This document shows positions 9,444 through 20,186 of a stretch of DNA of 64,000 nucleotides, piece by piece. A program made the position numbers and the translations under genes. Below the pieces are notes generated by a model, which saw only the letters and a list, made by a program, of their open reading frames with translations, searched no databases and had not been told where the DNA came from. Every line of letters begins with the position of its first letter. The first letter of the stretch is position 1. Source of the stretch: Curtobacterium flaccumfaciens (GTDB lineage Bacteria > Actinomycetota > Actinomycetes > Actinomycetales > Microbacteriaceae); contig CP121450.1 in NCBI GenBank assembly GCA_029689965.1, forward strand, positions 682,001 through 746,000. Reading direction: 5' to 3'.

Positions 9444-11248
9444 ATGACGTTCCGACCAGGCCCACCGCCGCCGGCTCCGCCGAAGCGCGGCGATGCGGCG
9501 GCCGCGGCTCCGCTGACCGACGGCGAGTGGCACCGCATGCACCCGCTGACGCCGCTGCTCAAGGGCGGCATCTTCCTCATCGTGATCCTCGGCTACGTGC
9601 TGAACAGCCTGCGGGACCAGCTCGTCGAGCTCTTCATCCCCGGCGGCCGGGGCAGCAGGACGACGGCGATCCGGTGCGCTACGTCTACGAGCACGGCGTG
9701 GTCGGCTGGGTCCTGCTCGGTGTGGCTGTCATCCTCCTGGTGCTCCTGGGTCTCTTCACCCTCTCCTGGCGGATGCACGAGTTCCGTGTGACCGGCGAGA
9801 TCGTCGAGGTCCGCTCGGGGGTGCTGTTCCGCACGAACCGGAAGGCCCGGCTCGACCGGATCCAGGGCATCAACATCTCGCGACCCCTCGTCCCGCGGAT
9901 CTTCGGCACCGCGAAGCTCGAGATCGCGCAGGCCGGCAACGACGCGAACGTCCAGCTCGCGTACCTCGGGGTGAAGGCGGCGGACGACCTCCGGCAGCGC
10001 ATCCTCGTGCTCGCATCGGGCGCGAAGGAGGACGACCGGCAGCACGATCCGGCGCGCGCGTCGAACGGCGTGCTGCAGGACCGGGTGGACGAGATCTTCT
10101 CGCCCGAGCTCGACCCGGCTGCCGTGCGAGCGACCCGCATCGTGAAGGTGCACCCGGCCGGCTGATCGCGTCGATGCTCCTGTCCGGCACGACGGTGTTC
10201 ATCGTGCTCGCGGTCGCGGCGATGATCGTCAGCGTCGCGGTGACGGGCGAGTACGGCATCCTCTTCGGCCTGTTCCCGCGGTGATCGGCGCCGGCGGGTA
10301 CTACGTCCGGAAGTTCTCCCGCTCGCTCCAGTACACGATCGCCGAGACGCGGGACGGCATCCGGATCGGCTTCGGTCTCGTGTCGACGTCGAACGAGACG
10401 CTGCCGCCGGGGCGCATCCACGCCGTGAGCGTCGCCCAGCCGCTGCTCTGGCGGCCCTTCGGCTGGTGGGACGTCCGGATCAACCGTGCGACGAACGCCG
10501 GCAACGGGGCGTCGAACAACCAGCAGGTCTCGTCGATCGTGCTGCCCGTCGGCACGGCCGCCGACGTCCGCGAGGTGCTCGACATCATCCTCCCGGGCTC
10601 GTCGGCGCCGCGGTCGCCGGTCCGACCGCGTCACGGGAGCAGCTCCGCGAGGGATCGTCCGAGGCCGTCGACGTCGTCGACGACAGCCTCACCACCACGG
10701 GCGACCGCGGCGGGTTCGTGCACTCGCCGCGGCGGGGCGCCTGGCTCCGGCCCTTGGCGTTCCGACGCAACGGCTACCGGTTCGTGCCGGGGGCGGTGCT
10801 GCTCCGGCTCGGTGCCGTGTGGCGTTCCCTGGTGATCGTCCCGCTGCCGCGGGTGCAGAGCGTGAAGGTGTCCCAGGGGCCGCTCGAGCGTGCGCTGCGG
10901 CTCGCCTCCGTGCACGTGCAGACGGTGCAGGGCCCGGTGACCGCGCGCGTCGGTGCGCTCGACGCGCGGGACGCGCAGCGCCTGTGGTCCGACACCGCGG
11001 GGCGAGCGGTCGAGGCCGCTGCCGCCGACACGTCCCACCGGTGGCGCGAACGGGAGGCCCGTTCCGGCTCCGCCGGGATCGCCACCGACCAGCAGGCGGT
11101 CGCCGATACCGCCGCCGCCACCGCCACCCCCACCGCCGTTCCCGGCGCATCGGACGCGACCCCGTCCGGTCCGCAGGGCGCGCACCGGGCCGCTCCCGAG
11201 CCTCCAGGCCCGTGGGGCGAGACCCCGCCACCGGGAGCCGCCCGGTGA
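9444..11248 (+). CDS. PH domain-containing membrane protein, YdbT-like (four frameshifts)
   Basis: Large partner of the preceding protein. It starts at ATG 9444 with a Pro-rich N-terminus, then three helix-pair plus bPH2 blocks: helices near 9570-9620 and 9700-9760 followed by [18 protein letters not shown]; helices near 10170-10290 followed by [19 protein letters not shown]; and a third block with [20 protein letters not shown]. Apparent one-base losses lie at 9647-9652, 10152-10156, 10274-10278 and 10591-10597, each in a CCGG context, and every one restores continuous family-like sequence. The C-terminus is an Ala/Thr/Pro-rich tail. The stop overlaps the next gene. Corrected length is about 600 residues. 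Confidence 0.8.
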
Positions 11249-11936
11249 GGGCGGGACGGCTGGGCATCGGCGTCATCGGCGCCGGACGCGTCGGGCCGGT
11301 CCTGGGCGCGGCGCTCGCGAACGCGGAGCACGCCGTCGTCGGCGTGACGGCCGTGTCCGACGCCGGTCGCGACCGTGCCGAGGCGATGCTGCCCGGCGCG
11401 CCCGTGCTCGAGACACCGGACCTCGTCGAGCGGAGCGAGCTCGTGCTGCTCGCCGTGCCGGACGACCAGCTCGCCGGGCTCGTGCAGGGGCTCGCGGACG
11501 CGGGGATCTGGCAGCCGGGTCAGCTCGTCGTGCACACCAGCCCGGACCACGGCGTCGGCGTCCTCGCCCCCGCGACGGCGGCGGGCGCGATCCCGCTGGC
11601 GATCCACCCGGCGATGGCCTTCACGGGGACGAGCGTCGACCTCGTGCGGCTCCGGGACGCGTACTGCGCCGTGACGGCACCCGCCCCCGTGCTCCCGATC
11701 GCCCAGGCGCTCGTCGTCGAGATGGGGGCGGAGCCGTTCGTCGTCTCCGAGCAGGACCGACCCGCGTACGCCGATGCCGTCCGCGCCGCGGTGAGCTTCT
11801 CGACGGCGATCGTCGACCAGTCGGCCGGCACGCTCGAGGGCATCGGGGTGGAGCACCCGGACGTGTCCTCGGAGCCCTCGTCCGCTCGGCCGTCGACAAC
11901 GCCCTCGCCGCGGCCGACGGCCAGGCGGCGCTCTAG
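11245..11936 (+). CDS. Rossmann-like DUF2520 domain protein (frameshift at the end)
   Basis: NAD(P)-binding protein starting at GTG 11245, overlapping the PH gene. The dinucleotide-binding loop [18 protein letters not shown] is at the N-terminus, the middle shows [14 protein letters not shown] and [10 protein letters not shown], and the C-terminal helical half is DUF2520. The frame breaks at 11855-11860 (CACCCGGACG for CACCCGGGACG), after which [16 protein letters not shown] completes the protein at 11936. In relatives this gene precedes panC; here lysS follows directly. The biochemical role is not established. The fold resembles ketopantoate or pyrroline-5-carboxylate reductases. Confidence 0.85.
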
Positions 11937-12061
11937 CCCGACGCCCGGGCCCGACGTCGGTTCCGCGTGCGAGCCGCCCCGACGCCCGCGATTCCGGGCC
12001 GGGAGCGCCGGGCGGGTAGCATCGGTGCATCCCCACGACCCCCACCGGAGCCGCACCAGCA

Positions 12062-13563
12062 ATGAGCGAAGCAACCGCCGCAGACGTCCTGTCAGCCGAG
12101 GAGACCAGCGAGCAGCGACAGGTCCGGCTCGACAAGCGGGCGAAGCTCCTCGAATCGGGGATCGAGGCGTACCCGGCGGAGCTCCCGATCACCGACACGA
12201 TCCCGGCCGTCCGCGCGCGCCACGCGGAGCTGGCGACCGGCGGGGAGACCCAGGACGTCGTCGGCGTCGCCGGCCGCATCGTGTTCTCGCGCAACACCGG
12301 CAAGCTTTGCTTCGCGTCGCTGCAGTCCGGCGACGGTTCGCGGATCCAGGCGATGGTGTCCCTCGCCGAGGTGGGCGAGGAGTCGCTCGCGCGCTGGAAG
12401 GAGTTCGTCGACCTCGGCGACCACGTGTTCGTGCACGGCCGCGTCATCTCCTCGCGTCGTGGCGAGCTGTCGATCATGGTCGACGACTGGGCGATCGCGG
12501 CGAAGGCGATCCTGCCGCTGCCCAACCTGCACAACGAGCTGAACGAGGAGACGCGGGTCCGTCAGCGCTACCTCGACCTCATCGTGCGCGAGGACGCTCG
12601 CGCGACCGTCCGTGCCCGAGCCGCCGTGATGGCGTCGCTGCGGCAGACGTTCGCCGGCCACGACTACCTCGAGGTCGAGACCCCGATGCTGCAGACCCAG
12701 CACGGGGGCGCCTCGGCCCGCCCGTTCGTCACGCACTCGAACGCCTTCGACACCGAACTGTTCCTGCGGATCGCGCCGGAGCTCTTCCTGAAGCGCGCCG
12801 TCGTCGGGGGATCGACCGGGTGTTCGAGGTGAACCGGAACTTCCGCAACGAGGGCGCCGACTCGACGCACTCGCCCGAGTTCGCGATGCTCGAGGCGTAC
12901 CAGGCCTACGGCAGCTACGAGCAGATGGCCGACCTGACGCAGGAGCTCGTGCAGAACGCCGCCCGAGCGGTGACGGGCGGCTCGCTCGAGGTCACCCTGG
13001 CCGACGGCACCACGTACGACCTCGGCGGCGAGTGGCCCCGCATCGACATGTACGGCTCATTGTCCGAGGCGGCCGGTCGGGAGATCACGCCCTCGACCCC
13101 GTTGGCGGAACTGCAGGCGCTCGCCGAGGCCGAGGGCGTCGAGGTGGCGCACGCCACGCACGGCAAGTACGTCGAGGAGCTGTGGGAGCACTTCGTGATC
13201 GACTCGCTCGACCGTCCCACGTTCGTGATGAACTTCCCGGTCGACACCTCGCCGCTCACGCGCGAGCACCGCACCCGACCGGGCATCGTCGAGAAGTGGG
13301 ACCTGTACGTCCGGGGCTTCGAGCTCGCGACGGCGTACTCCGAGCTCGTCGACCCGGTCGTCCAGCGCGAGCGGTTCGTCGACCAGGCGCGGCTCGCGGC
13401 CGGCGGCGACCCGGAGGCGATGCGCGTGGACGAGGAGTTCCTGCGGGCGCTCGAGCACGCGATGCCGCCGTCGGGTGGCATGGGCATGGGCATCGACCGC
13501 CTCCTCATGGCGATCACCGGACTCGGCATCCGCGAGACGATCCTCTTCCCGCTGGTGAAGTAG
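12062..13563 (+). CDS. lysS: Lysine--tRNA ligase, class II (frameshift)
   Basis: Class II lysyl-tRNA synthetase. An OB-fold anticodon-binding domain (about 60-150, [19 protein letters not shown]) is followed by the catalytic core with motif 1 (VETPMLQ), motif 2 ([17 protein letters not shown]) and motif 3 ([12 protein letters not shown]) near the end. One G is missing from a G run at 12806-12810 in [15 protein letters not shown]. With it restored the protein is 500 residues, exactly the usual length. The gene is essential, so the break must be a sequencing artefact. Confidence 0.96.
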
Positions 13564-13612
13564 CGTTCCCGTCGGTGCAGGAGCTCCCGGTGAAGGGAGG
13601 TACGATGCTCCG

Positions 13613-13816
13613 GTGCCGCATGGAGTCGTGACCGGGATCATCTTCGCCCTGACGCCGACCGTCGTCGTCGGCCTCATCTTCTGGTTCGTGATGCGTGCCA
13701 TCCTGCGGGCCGATCGCACCGAGCGTGCCGCGTACGCCAAGGTCGAGGCGGAGGAGCGCGCCCGCTTCGAACGGGAGCACGGCGTTCCCGCACCGGCGCC
13801 CGTGTCCGCCGAGTAG
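13613..13816 (+). CDS. Small single-pass membrane protein
   Basis: 67 residues, GTG start, with a good ribosome-binding sequence (GAAGGGAGG) just upstream. One transmembrane helix spans about residues 6-28 (TGIIFALTPTVVVGLIFWFV), followed by a charged, Arg/Glu-rich helix and a Pro/Ala end. This type of short protein follows lysS in related genomes. I do not recognise a function. Confidence 0.7.
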   Translation: MPHGVVTGIIFALTPTVVVGLIFWFVMRAILRADRTERAAYAKVEAEERARFEREHGVPAPAPVSAE

Positions 13817-13859
13817 TCCCGCCCGTCCCGTCACCGTGCGTTCACCGCGCGGTGTGACC

Positions 13860-14021
13860 ATGGCGTGCATGCGCCCGACCTCGCAGCACGTCGATCCCGT
13901 CGACCCGGGCGACCTCGCCGACCTCGACCCGGAGGACGCCTTCGGACACCCGGCCGTCGCCGACCCCGCGCGGGACGACGCCGTCTGGCCGGACGGCGAC
14001 GAGGACGACATCGACGTCTGA
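13860..14021 (+). CDS. Small acidic protein, unknown function
   Basis: 53 residues from ATG 13860, strongly acidic and rich in Asp-Pro (DPVDPGDLADLDPEDAF) and ending in DGDEDDIDV. There is no recognised domain. The sequence just before the start (CGTCACCGTGCGTTCACC) is nearly repeated before the next small gene, which suggests shared control or a duplicated leader. It could also be a spurious open frame in GC-rich DNA, though its acidic composition argues for a real protein. Confidence 0.45.
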   Translation: MACMRPTSQHVDPVDPGDLADLDPEDAFGHPAVADPARDDAVWPDGDEDDIDV

Positions 14022-14084
14022 GCGTCCGGACCGCGTCACCGCCCGTTCACCCGCACGTCGCGTCGCGGGGTGAGCATCGACGGC

Positions 14085-14258
14085 ATGTCCATCACGCAGA
14101 TCCTCACCGGCCGACGCGGCCTCCCCGTCGCCCGCGGCCGGGTGTTCACCGGCCGTAGCCTCGTCGGCGACATCGAGAACGAGTACGACGAGTTCGACCG
14201 CGACGCCGATCTCGAGGTCTCCAAGCGTCGCGAGGGGTGGCTCGAGCCCTCCTGGTGA
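14085..14258 (+). CDS. Small conserved-looking protein, unknown function
   Basis: About 57 residues from ATG 14085 (an upstream GTG at 14070 is possible). An N-terminal basic part (ITQILTGRRGLPVARGR) precedes an acidic part (GDIENEYDEFDRDADLE). The coding frame ends just before a strong hairpin terminator with a T run, which supports it as the last gene of a transcript. I do not recognise a family. Confidence 0.5.
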   Translation: MSITQILTGRRGLPVARGRVFTGRSLVGDIENEYDEFDRDADLEVSKRREGWLEPSW

Positions 14259-14278
14259 GCCCCACCCGTACGGTCGTC

Positions 14279-14326
14279 GGGGTACGCCGACCGGATCACA
14301 TCGATCCGGTACGGCGTACCCCTTTT
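14279..14326 (+). terminator. Rho-independent terminator
   Basis: GGGGTACGCCG-ACCGGATC pairs with GATCCGGTACGGCGTACCCC across a 5-base loop with one bulge, followed by TTTT. Confidence 0.85.
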
Positions 14327-14597
14327 CGTGTCCGCTGTGCGCGGGAGTCCGGGTACACCATCCGAAACGGGCATGAAACACCGATGCAACGCCGGAAACA
14401 TCACGTCACGCCCTTGAAAACCGGCTGTTGGGGGACCAGACTGGCCGTGGGCTGTACCCCGTGGGGGACGGTTTCGATGATGAAGCACGGAGAACCCTGG
14501 GAATCGATCCGATCGGTTTGTGGGGTACACCTCGCGACCGCTTTACTCATTGCCACCCCCAACGAGGCCATCACCGTCGAACGCAGGGAGAGTCACC

Positions 14598-15665
14598 ATG
14601 ACGATCGCAACCGCAGCACCGAAGACGACGACCACTGGCACCACCGCGCGCCGCACCAAGAAGGCGGCTCCGGCGACGACCCCGGTCACCGCGGTCGAGA
14701 CCACGCTCGGCAACGAGGTCGAGGCCGACGAGCAGCTCGCAGGAGTCCGCGGTGCCTCGGTCGACCAGGTCGGCGACTACCTGCGCCACATCGGGCGCCT
14801 CTCGCTCCTCACCGCCGAGGACGAGGCGGACATCGCCCGTCGCATCGAGGTCGGCCTGTTCGCCGAAGAGAAGCTCAACACCGAGAAGGGTCTCGCGAAG
14901 ACCCTCCAGCGCGAGCTCCGCTGGCTCGTCCGTGACGGCGAGCGCGCCAAGGAGCGCATGATCACGTCGAACCTCCGCCTGGTCGTGAGCATCGCCAAGC
15001 GCTACTCGCAGCGCGGCCTGCCGTTCATGGACGTCATCCAGGAGGGCAACCTCGGTCTGGTCCGCGCGGTCGAGAAGTTCGACTTCACGCAGGGCTACAA
15101 GTTCTCGACCTACGCCACCTGGTGGATCCGTCAGGCGATCTCCCGCGGTCTGGCCGACAAGGCCCGCACGATCCGCATCCCGGTCCACACCGTCGAGCTG
15201 ATCAACAAGATCTCCCGCACCGAGCGGGACCTCACCGTCGACCTCGGCCGGGCCCCCATGCCCGAGGAAGTCGCTGCGGAGCTCAGCATGAGCGTCGAGG
15301 AGCTCGTCGACCTGAAGGGCCGCTCGCACGAACCGGTGTCGATCCACACGGTCGTCGGCGACTCCGACGACAGCGAGCTCGGCGACTTCATCGAGGACGA
15401 GGACGCCGCGTCCCCGAACGAGCTCACCGAGACGACGCTGCTGCACCGCGACATCCGCTCCATCGTCGCGGAGCTCCCGAGCGACGAGGCGAACGTGATC
15501 CGCATGCGCTACGGCCTCGACGACGACAAGCCGATGACGCTCGACGAGATCTCGAAGATCGTCCACACGACCCGCCAGGCGGTCAGCCGCGTGGAGTCGC
15601 GCGCGAAACTCCGCCTGTTCGCGAAGGCGGTCTCGCAGGACATGCAGCTGTACCTGACCGAGTGA
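14598..15665 (+). CDS. RNA polymerase sigma factor, sigma-70 family, group 1/2
   Basis: 355 residues from ATG 14598. A short Thr/Ala-rich N-terminus is followed by region 1.2 (DQVGDYLRHIGRLSLLT), region 2 (SNLRLVVSIAKRY, MDVIQEGNLGLVRAVEKFD, KFSTYATWWIRQAI), region 3, and region 4 with the DNA-binding helix TLDEISKIVHTTRQAVSRVE. The short N-terminal extension makes it more like the primary-like SigB/HrdD group than the long-tailed housekeeping RpoD of actinobacteria, but the two cannot be told apart with certainty here. About 270 bases without a gene lie upstream and should hold its promoter. A hairpin follows. Confidence 0.9.
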   Translation: MTIATAAPKTTTTGTTARRTKKAAPATTPVTAVETTLGNEVEADEQLAGVRGASVDQVGDYLRHIGRLSLLTAEDEADIARRIEVGLFAEEKLNTEKGLAKTLQRELRWLVRDGERAKERMITSNLRLVVSIAKRYSQRGLPFMDVIQEGNLGLVRAVEKFDFTQGYKFSTYATWWIRQAISRGLADKARTIRIPVHTVELINKISRTERDLTVDLGRAPMPEEVAAELSMSVEELVDLKGRSHEPVSIHTVVGDSDDSELGDFIEDEDAASPNELTETTLLHRDIRSIVAELPSDEANVIRMRYGLDDDKPMTLDEISKIVHTTRQAVSRVESRAKLRLFAKAVSQDMQLYLTE

Positions 15666-15751
15666 GGTCAGCGGACTTCGGCCGGTGCGCGAGCGCCGGC
15701 ACGGGGAACCGGGTCGTCCTGTGGGAAGGCGATCCGGTGGGGTGATGGGAC

Positions 15752-15780
15752 GGCCCGCTCAGGCACAGCCTGGGCGGGCC
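15752..15780 (+). terminator. Terminator after the sigma factor gene
   Basis: GGCCCGCTCAGG and CCTGGGCGGGCC form a 12-bp stem with a 5-base loop (one mismatch). It lies between convergent genes. Confidence 0.7.
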
Positions 15781-15802
15781 ATTCACGTGTCCGGCGTCCG
15801 CG

Positions 15803-16733
15803 TCAGTCCTCGACCTCGCGGCCGAGCTTCTGCCGCAGGTCCTGCGGGATGAGCTCGATGAGCTGGTCCGGGCGCACCGGCAGGTCGAGCAGACTGAGCT
15901 TCACCCGCCCCGTCCGTCCGTGCCGCTCGGCGTCGAGGCGCACCACGCTGCCGGCGTCCTTCCGGAGCCGGACGTCGAGCTGCGCCCCGGTGGCCACCTC
16001 GCCGACGACGAGGCCGTCGACCTCGAGCGCAGCGCTCAGCGTGCCCTCGGCGATGTCGAACCGGTAGCGCTCGCGAGCGGCGAGCACCACGGCGCGGTCG
16101 ATGCCCGCCATCGGTGCGACCGGTGTCACGACGGAGCCGGAGAGCGCGGGGAGAGGACGGGGCCGCCGGCCGCGTAGTTGTACGCGGTGGACCCGGCCGG
16201 CGTCGCGGCGACGATGGCGTCCGCGCGGTAGTAGCCGTACCCGAGGCCGCCGACGCTGAGGTCCGCCGACACCTGCCCGGCGCCCGGCCGTCGCACGATG
16301 GTGAGGTCGTTGAACGCGAGGTAGTCGGTCCGTGCGCCGCTCCAGAACAGCCGAGCCTCGAGCGCGTGGTGGGGCTCGAGCTGGTAGTCGCCGGCGGACA
16401 GCCGCTCGAGGGCGCCCTCGAGCTCCGGCGGCTCGATCTCCACCAGGAACCCGACGTTGCCGTAGTTGACGCCGAGGACCGGCACCGGACGCTTCGCCAC
16501 GAGCCGCATGGCGCCGAGCATCGTGCCGTCCCGCCGAGCGCGACGACGAGGTCGACGCCGTCGGTGAAGTCCTCGTCGGCGATGACGTCGACGCCGCCGC
16601 CGATGCGCTGCGCGTCGGGACGCCGGGCGACGAGCCGACCGCGGCCGGAGGCGTTCCAGCGCTGCAGGGTCGCGACGGACTCCTGCACGTTCTTGGTCGG
16701 GTGGACGACGAGGCCGACGACGGGCTGCTCCAT
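15803..16733 (-). CDS. nadK: NAD kinase (two frameshifts)
   Basis: It phosphorylates NAD to NADP. It starts at ATG 16733 (MEQPVVGLVVHPTKN). The GGDG motif is broken by one missing base at 16529-16532: the frame gives ALGG and then resumes as DGTMLGAMR, VPVLGVNYGNVGFL and FNDLTI. A second loss at 16145-16152 (CCCCGCGC for CCCCGGCGC) moves to the third frame, which holds MAGIDRAVV and the C-terminal LIELIPQDLRQKL. Corrected length is about 310 residues, normal for the family. In many actinobacteria nadK lies next to recN, which is not seen here. Confidence 0.93.
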
Positions 16734-16886
16734 GCACGGATCGTACCGATCCCGCCCGTGCACGTCCCCTGTGCACGGGGCGCAACGAGGTCACGCCCAC
16801 GGCGAACAGGGGCAGCCCGCGAGGGGAGCGCTGGTTACTCTCGATGTACGTCACCGGACTTCCACGAGCCCGGCAAGGGAGAGCAC

Positions 16887-19412
16887 ATGTTCGAGAGATT
16901 CACCGACCGAGCCCGTCGTGTTGTCGTCCTCGCTCAAGAAGAAGCGAAGATGCTCAACCACAACTACATCGGCACCGAGCACATCCTCCTCGGCCTCATC
17001 CACGAGGGCGAGGGCGTCGCCGCGAAGGCGCTGGAGTCGCTCGGCATCTCGCTCGATGCCGTCCGCGAGCAGGTCCAGGACATCATCGGGCAGGGGCAGC
17101 AGCAGCCGACCGGGCACATCCCGTTCACGCCGCGCGCCAAGAAGGTGCTCGAGCTGTCCCTGCGCGAGGCGCTGCAGCTCGGTCACAACTACATCGGCAC
17201 CGAGCACATCCTCCTCGGCCTCATCCGCGAGGGCGAGGGCGTCGCCGCCCAGGTGCTCGTCAAGCTCGGCGCGGACCTCAACCGCGTCCGCCAGCAGGTC
17301 ATCCAGCTCCTGTCCGGCTACCAGGGCAAGGAAGCGGTCGCCGTCGGCGGCGAGCAGCAGCAGAACGCCCAGCAGGGTTCGCAGGTCCTCGACCAGTTCG
17401 GTCGCAACCTCACCCAGGCCGCGCGCGACGCCAAGCTCGACCCGGTCATCGGGCGCGAGAAGGAGATGGAGCGGGTCATGCAGATCCTCTCCCGCCGCTC
17501 CAAGAACAACCCCGTCCTGATCGGTGAGCCCGGAGTCGGCAAGACCGCGGTCGTCGAGGGCCTCGCCCAGGCGATCGTCAAGGGCGACGTGCCCGAGACG
17601 CTGAAGGACAAGCAGTTGTACTCGCTCGACCTCGGATCGCTCATCGCCGGGTCCCGCTACCGCGGTGACTTCGAGGAGCGCCTCAAGAAGGTCACCAAGG
17701 AGATCCGCACCCGCGGCGACATCATCGTCTTCATCGACGAGATCCACACGCTCGTGGGTGCCGGTGCCGCTGAGGGCGCGATCGACGCCGCATCGATCCT
17801 CAAGCCGCTCCTCGCCCGTGGTGAGCTCCAGACCATCGGGGCCACCACGCTCGACGAGTACCGCAAGCACTTCGAGAAGGACGCCGCACTCGAGCGTCGC
17901 TTCCAGCCGGTGCAGGTCAACGAGCCGTCGCTGCCGCACGCGATCAACATCCTCAAGGGTCTCCGCGACAAGTACGAGGCGTTCCACAAGGTGTCCATCA
18001 CCGACGGTGCGATCGTCGCCGCCGCGAATCTGGCGGACCGCTACGTGCAGGACCGCTTCCTGCCGGACAAGGCCATCGACCTGATCGACGAGGCCGGCGC
18101 TCGCCTGCGCCTGTCGATCCTGTCGGCGCCGCCGGAGCTCCGCGAGTTCGACGAGAAGATCTCGGCGGTCCGCGGGCAGAAGGAAGCCGCGATCGAGGAG
18201 CAGGACTTCGAGAAGGCCGCGAGCCTGCGCGACGAGGAGAAGAAGCTCCTCGGCGAGCGGCTCCGCCTCGAGAAGCAGTGGCGTGCGGGTGACGTCGCCG
18301 CGTCCGGCACCGTCGACGAGGGCATCATCGCCGAGGTCCTGGCGCAGGCCACGGGCATCCCGGTGTTCAAGCTCACCGAAGAGGAGACCTCGCGTCTCGT
18401 GTTCATGGAGAAGGCACTGCACGAGCGCGTCATCGGTCAGGAAGAGGCCATCTCGGCCCTCTCGAAGACCATCCGCCGCACCCGTGCCGGCCTCGAGGAC
18501 CGAACCGCCCCTCGGGCTCGTTCATCTTCGCCGGGCCCACGGGCGTCGGCAAGACCGAGCTCGCCAAGGCGCTCGCGGAGTTCCTGTTCGACGACGAGGG
18601 TGCGCTGATCTCCCTCGACATGTCGGAGTTCGGCGAGAAGCACACCGTGTCCCGCCTGTTCGGTGCCCCTCCCGGGTTCGTCGGGTTCGAGGAGGGCGGC
18701 CAGCTCACCGAGAAGGTGCGCCGCAAGCCGTTCTCCGTGGTCCTGTTCGACGAGATCGAGAAGGCCCACCCGGACATCTTCAACTCGCTGCTGCAGGTCC
18801 TCGAAGAGGGTCGTCTGACGGACGGTCAGGGTCGCGTCGTCGACTTCAAGAACACCGTCATCATCATGACGACCAACCTCGGGTCCCAGGGCATCGCGGG
18901 CGGCCCCGTCGGCTTCCAGGTCGAGGGCGACTCCGGGATCTCCTACGACCGCATGCGCTCGAAGGTGAACGAAGAGCTCAAGAAGCACTTCAAGCCCGAG
19001 TTCCTCAACCGCGTCGACGACACGATCGTGTTCCCGCAGCTGTCGCAGCCCGAGCTGCTGCAGATCGTGGACCTGTTCGTGAAGCGCCTGTCGGACCGCC
19101 TGCTCGACCGCGACATGACGGTGGAGCTGACGCTCGCCGCCAAGGAACAGCTTATCAAGGTCGGGTTCGATCCGGCGCTCGGTGCTCGCCCGCTCCGCCG
19201 CGCGATGCAGCACGAGGTCGAGGACCAGCTGTCGGAGCACATCCTGCAGGGTGAGCTCAACGCCGGCGACCACGTGAAGGTCGACTTCGCCGAGGGTGCG
19301 TTCCAGTTCGAGACCGGGCGTCAGCCCGGCCGCGAGGAGGTCCTCGCCGGGGCTGCCGCCGTCGAGGGGGCGGACGCCTCACCGGGCGAGATCGAGTCCT
19401 CAGGACCCACCA
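16887..19412 (+). CDS. clpC: ATP-dependent Clp protease ATPase subunit ClpC (frameshift, stop not visible)
   Basis: HSP100 unfoldase that feeds substrates to ClpP. It starts at ATG 16887 ([19 protein letters not shown]) with GGGAGAG upstream. In order: two Clp-N repeats (about 1-145), AAA-1 with Walker [10 protein letters not shown], the UVR/M coiled-coil domain (about 425-465), AAA-2 with [12 protein letters not shown], and the C-terminal D2-small domain. One C is missing at 18498-18502 (GGACCGAA for GGACCCGAA). The frame stays open past the expected C-terminus ([14 protein letters not shown]) and through a perfect 25-bp hairpin, so the stop has probably been lost to another sequence error just before 19413. 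The end given here is that limit. Confidence 0.93.
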
Positions 19413-19466
19413 GACGACGGACGGGAGGCGCGGTGCCAGCTGGCACCGCGCCTCCCGTCCGTCGTC
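19413..19466 (+). terminator. Perfect 25-bp hairpin terminator after clpC
   Basis: Bases 19413-19437 are exactly complementary to 19442-19466, with loop AGCT. It lies between convergent genes. It has no T run on the plus strand, as is common in high-GC actinobacteria. Confidence 0.85.
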
Positions 19467-19497
19467 GTGGGTGCGTCGACTCGTGTGAGTGCGCTAA

Positions 19498-19680
19498 TCA
19501 GATCTGGTCGCCGCGGTCGGCGTCGCTCGCGACGTCGCTGTCCGCTGTTCCGTCGGAGTCGCCGTCCAGACCGTCGGCGAGGCCGTTGGTCTGGTCGAAG
19601 ACGTGCCCGATGGACTCGTCGTTGAGATCCGCGAGGGAGCCGTGCTCCTCCGGGCGGTCGGGGTCGGTGTGCTTGTCCAT
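19498..19680 (-). CDS. Small acidic protein, unknown function
   Basis: 60 residues from ATG 19680, very rich in Asp ([18 protein letters not shown] at the C-terminus), with a short N-terminal part [19 protein letters not shown]. It is convergent with clpC and separated from it by the hairpin. No domain is recognised. Short acidic proteins of this kind recur in Microbacteriaceae. Confidence 0.55.
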   Translation of the reverse strand: MDKHTDPDRPEEHGSLADLNDESIGHVFDQTNGLADGLDGDSDGTADSDVASDADRGDQI

Positions 19681-19747
19681 GTGCCGGACGGTACGCCGGA
19701 GCCCCGTGCCGTTCCCAGCACGAGGGCTCCTGGACGTCTGCGAGACG

Positions 19748-20186
19748 TCAGCGCTGCACGTCGCCGCGCCAACCCGGCTCGGTCGGCGCGTTCTCGACGC
19801 GTTCCTTGTAGTTCTGCAGGTCCTTCTTGATCGCGTGGCCGCCGACACCGACCGCGGAGCCAAGCTTCTCGAGGATGCCGGACGGCTCCCAGTCGATCTG
19901 CGCCGTGACCCGGGTCTCGTTCTCCGACAGCTTGTGGAAGGTGACCACACCGGCATGGTTCGTCTCGCCGTCCTGCACCGCCCAGGCGACACGCTCGTCC
20001 GGGTGCTGCTCGGTGATGACGGCGCGGAACTCGCGCTCCTGGCCGGCGACCTTGACGGTCCAGTCGGTGGTCTCGTCGTCCACCTGGACGATGTTCTCGA
20101 CCGTCGCTCGGCTACGGCTCCAGGAGTTGGTCGTAGGCCTGGCGGACGGGGACGTTGACGTCGACGGTCTCGATGATCTGAGGCAT
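19748..20186 (-). CDS. SRPBCC family protein (cyclase/dehydrase-like), broken
   Basis: START-like helix-grip protein. It begins at ATG 20186 with [20 protein letters not shown], and the second frame carries [21 protein letters not shown], then HPDERVAW and the C-terminal helix [19 protein letters not shown]. In the family YDQ is followed by about a dozen residues of WTQFESFP-type sequence. Here that stretch is replaced by a shorter, unrelated one ending in a frameshift near 20110-20125. Unlike its neighbours, this break is not a simple single-base loss; a small deletion or a local assembly fault is possible. The family binds small hydrophobic ligands; the role is unknown. Confidence 0.75.

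Noticed and set aside
12795-12840. Programmed frameshift in lysS (and similarly in clpC, ppa, nadK)
   Set aside because: No slippery heptamer with a pseudoknot is needed to explain it; the breaks share a one-base G/C loss pattern across unrelated genes, so sequence error is the simpler cause.
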